From contig JAIYDN010000009.1 in assembly GCA_027487485.1 (NCBI GenBank), forward strand, positions 62,001-126,000: a stretch of 64,000 nt of DNA. Reading direction: 5' to 3'. Positions 63,324 through 64,000 of this stretch are shown one piece after another; position 1 is the stretch's first letter, and each line of letters starts with the position of its first letter. Made by a program: the position numbers and the translations under genes. Source of the stretch: Planctomycetaceae bacterium. Lineage in GTDB: Bacteria; Planctomycetota; Planctomycetia; Pirellulales; Pirellulaceae. The notes beneath the pieces are model-generated. The model saw only the letters and a program-made list of their open reading frames with translations. It made no database searches and was not told the DNA's origin.

Positions 63324-63755
63324 TCAAGGTCTTTCATTTTTGGGAGTGGTGAATCCACAGGCCAGGAAGTAGCCGATAGTATAGAGGACGACAGTAGAGT
63401 CGAGCGCAAAAGGAATCCAAAAGCCGTTTACAAATGGTTGCTGCGCGTTGGACAGAACAAGCCAAACCATGAAGCTCTTTTCGAATGCGCTGTAAAGCAA
63501 AATTGGAACTCGCCATTCAGGAACGATGGCTGCAAGCATCATGCAGATACCCATGATGCCCACCATGATCCCCCAGTGCTGAATGATGATCGTGTATTCC
63601 TGCAGGTATGGCAACTTGGCCACGTTAGGCATAGCCCAAGAAGGCAAGAATGCATACAGTCCAACCAATGCCGTTCCGGCACCGGTGAATAGAAAAAAAG
63701 GACGGACTGTGCGACTGAAGAATTGATAAAGCTTTCCCGGTTCTTTGGATTCCAT
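63324..63755 (-). CDS. Hypothetical four-helix membrane protein
   Basis: A 143-aa integral membrane protein with about four hydrophobic helices (around 18-36, 62-82, 84-103 and 117-136), starting at an ATG (63755). HWGIMVGIMGICMMLAAIVP and LYSAFEKSFMVWLVL are typical of small DoxX-like or unknown membrane proteins, but I do not recognise the family. It is transcribed toward the HNH gene. Confidence 0.7.
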   Translation of the reverse strand: MESKEPGKLYQFFSRTVRPFFLFTGAGTALVGLYAFLPSWAMPNVAKLPYLQEYTIIIQHWGIMVGIMGICMMLAAIVPEWRVPILLYSAFEKSFMVWLVLSNAQQPFVNGFWIPFALDSTVVLYTIGYFLACGFTTPKNERP

Positions 63756-63810
63756 GACTGGTCCTGCTACAGTTTCTTACGATGTATTCTATTGTTGACG
63801 ATGAATGTAA

Positions 63811-63838
63811 AACGGCCAGCCCGTATGGGCTGGCCGCA
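63811..63838 (-). terminator. Rho-independent terminator of the rightmost gene
   Basis: A perfect 10-bp stem (CGGCCAGCCC at 63813-63822 and its complement at 63827-63836) with a GTAT loop. On the minus strand it is followed by TTTT. It comes about 40 bp after the stop of the partial gene at 63875. Confidence 0.85.
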
Positions 63839-63874
63839 AAAAGCGATTCGATACAAAAAGGTGGTTACGAAAAC

Positions 63875-64000
63875 CTAGCGGTTACCACCGCCCCCTTCTT
63901 GTAACTTCTTGAGAACGCCATCCAAGTTAAAGCTGCCTGGTTTTTGCCTTGGCGGATACTCGGTGAATGTTGCCAAATGTTGACTGACGAATGCAATCGC
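63875..64000 (-). CDS. C-terminal end of a probable arylsulfatase (partial)
   Basis: Only the last 41 codons are inside the window. The tail (HLATFTEYPPRQKPGSFNLD, then LKKLQEGGGGNR) resembles the end of planctomycete arylsulfatases, in which a FPPRQKP-type motif is common. The catalytic part lies outside the window, so this is a family guess. A terminator follows at once. Confidence 0.5.
   Translation of the reverse strand, partial: AIAFVSQHLATFTEYPPRQKPGSFNLDGVLKKLQEGGGGNR

Noticed and set aside
1-64000. tRNA or rRNA genes
   Set aside because: No cloverleaf-like segment with conserved TTCGA arm or rRNA core sequence was recognised in the gaps; a covariance-model search would be decisive.

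Overview
The window looks like a chromosomal segment of a planctomycete, probably in the Pirellulales. This is inferred from gene content: an extracytoplasmic-function sigma factor next to a von Willebrand factor A protein with an anti-sigma-like N terminus, a membrane-bound Ser/Thr kinase, a very large arylsulfatase, glycine-rich secreted proteins, paired ClpP subunits, several OprB/OprP-type porins and Uma2 proteins. I found no rRNA, tRNA or CRISPR array.

Left part (0-34 kb). A complete minus-strand SUF iron-sulfur operon (sufR, sufC, sufB, sufD, a Rieske ferredoxin, a SufT-like protein and a fused SufE-SufS) fills 0.6-7.5 kb. A small AT-hook-like protein with its own terminator, an outer-membrane-type protein and a sensor Ser/Thr kinase follow. 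A minus-strand cluster (arylsulfatase, DUF1254/1214 protein, glycine-rich secreted protein, SnoaL-like protein) occupies 11.7-18.5 kb. Next come dxr overlapping an oversized site-2 protease (rseP), divergent ftsH, a sugar-phosphate-isomerase-like gene beside a 970-residue secreted protein, a short palindromic element, the sigma/vWA pair and a phosphosugar mutase.

Middle part (34.8-48.8 kb). This is mostly plus-strand housekeeping: clpP1-clpP2 ending in a clear terminator, then hpf-ptsN-HPr-enzyme I-rng. The phosphotransferase genes come without any sugar permease and next to a ribosome hibernation factor, which suggests a regulatory (PTS-Ntr-like) cascade. A sodium:solute symporter, a Uma2 protein, ftsK and a CBS-domain family II pyrophosphatase follow.

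Right part (49-64 kb) is accessory and shows decay. It has an OprP-type porin, two intact OprB-type porins and a truncated OprB remnant. Two 245-bp direct repeats carrying broken HdeD/DUF308 fragments flank a two-gene nucleotidyltransferase module. There is also a truncated IS4-type transposase, a second Uma2 gene, a patatin-like protein with a membrane anchor, an HNH endonuclease gene with a frameshift, and the end of what is probably another arylsulfatase. No strongly supported new defence system is visible. The best candidates for new biology are the nucleotidyltransferase/small-protein pair, the membrane-anchored patatin protein and the sensor-first Ser/Thr kinase.
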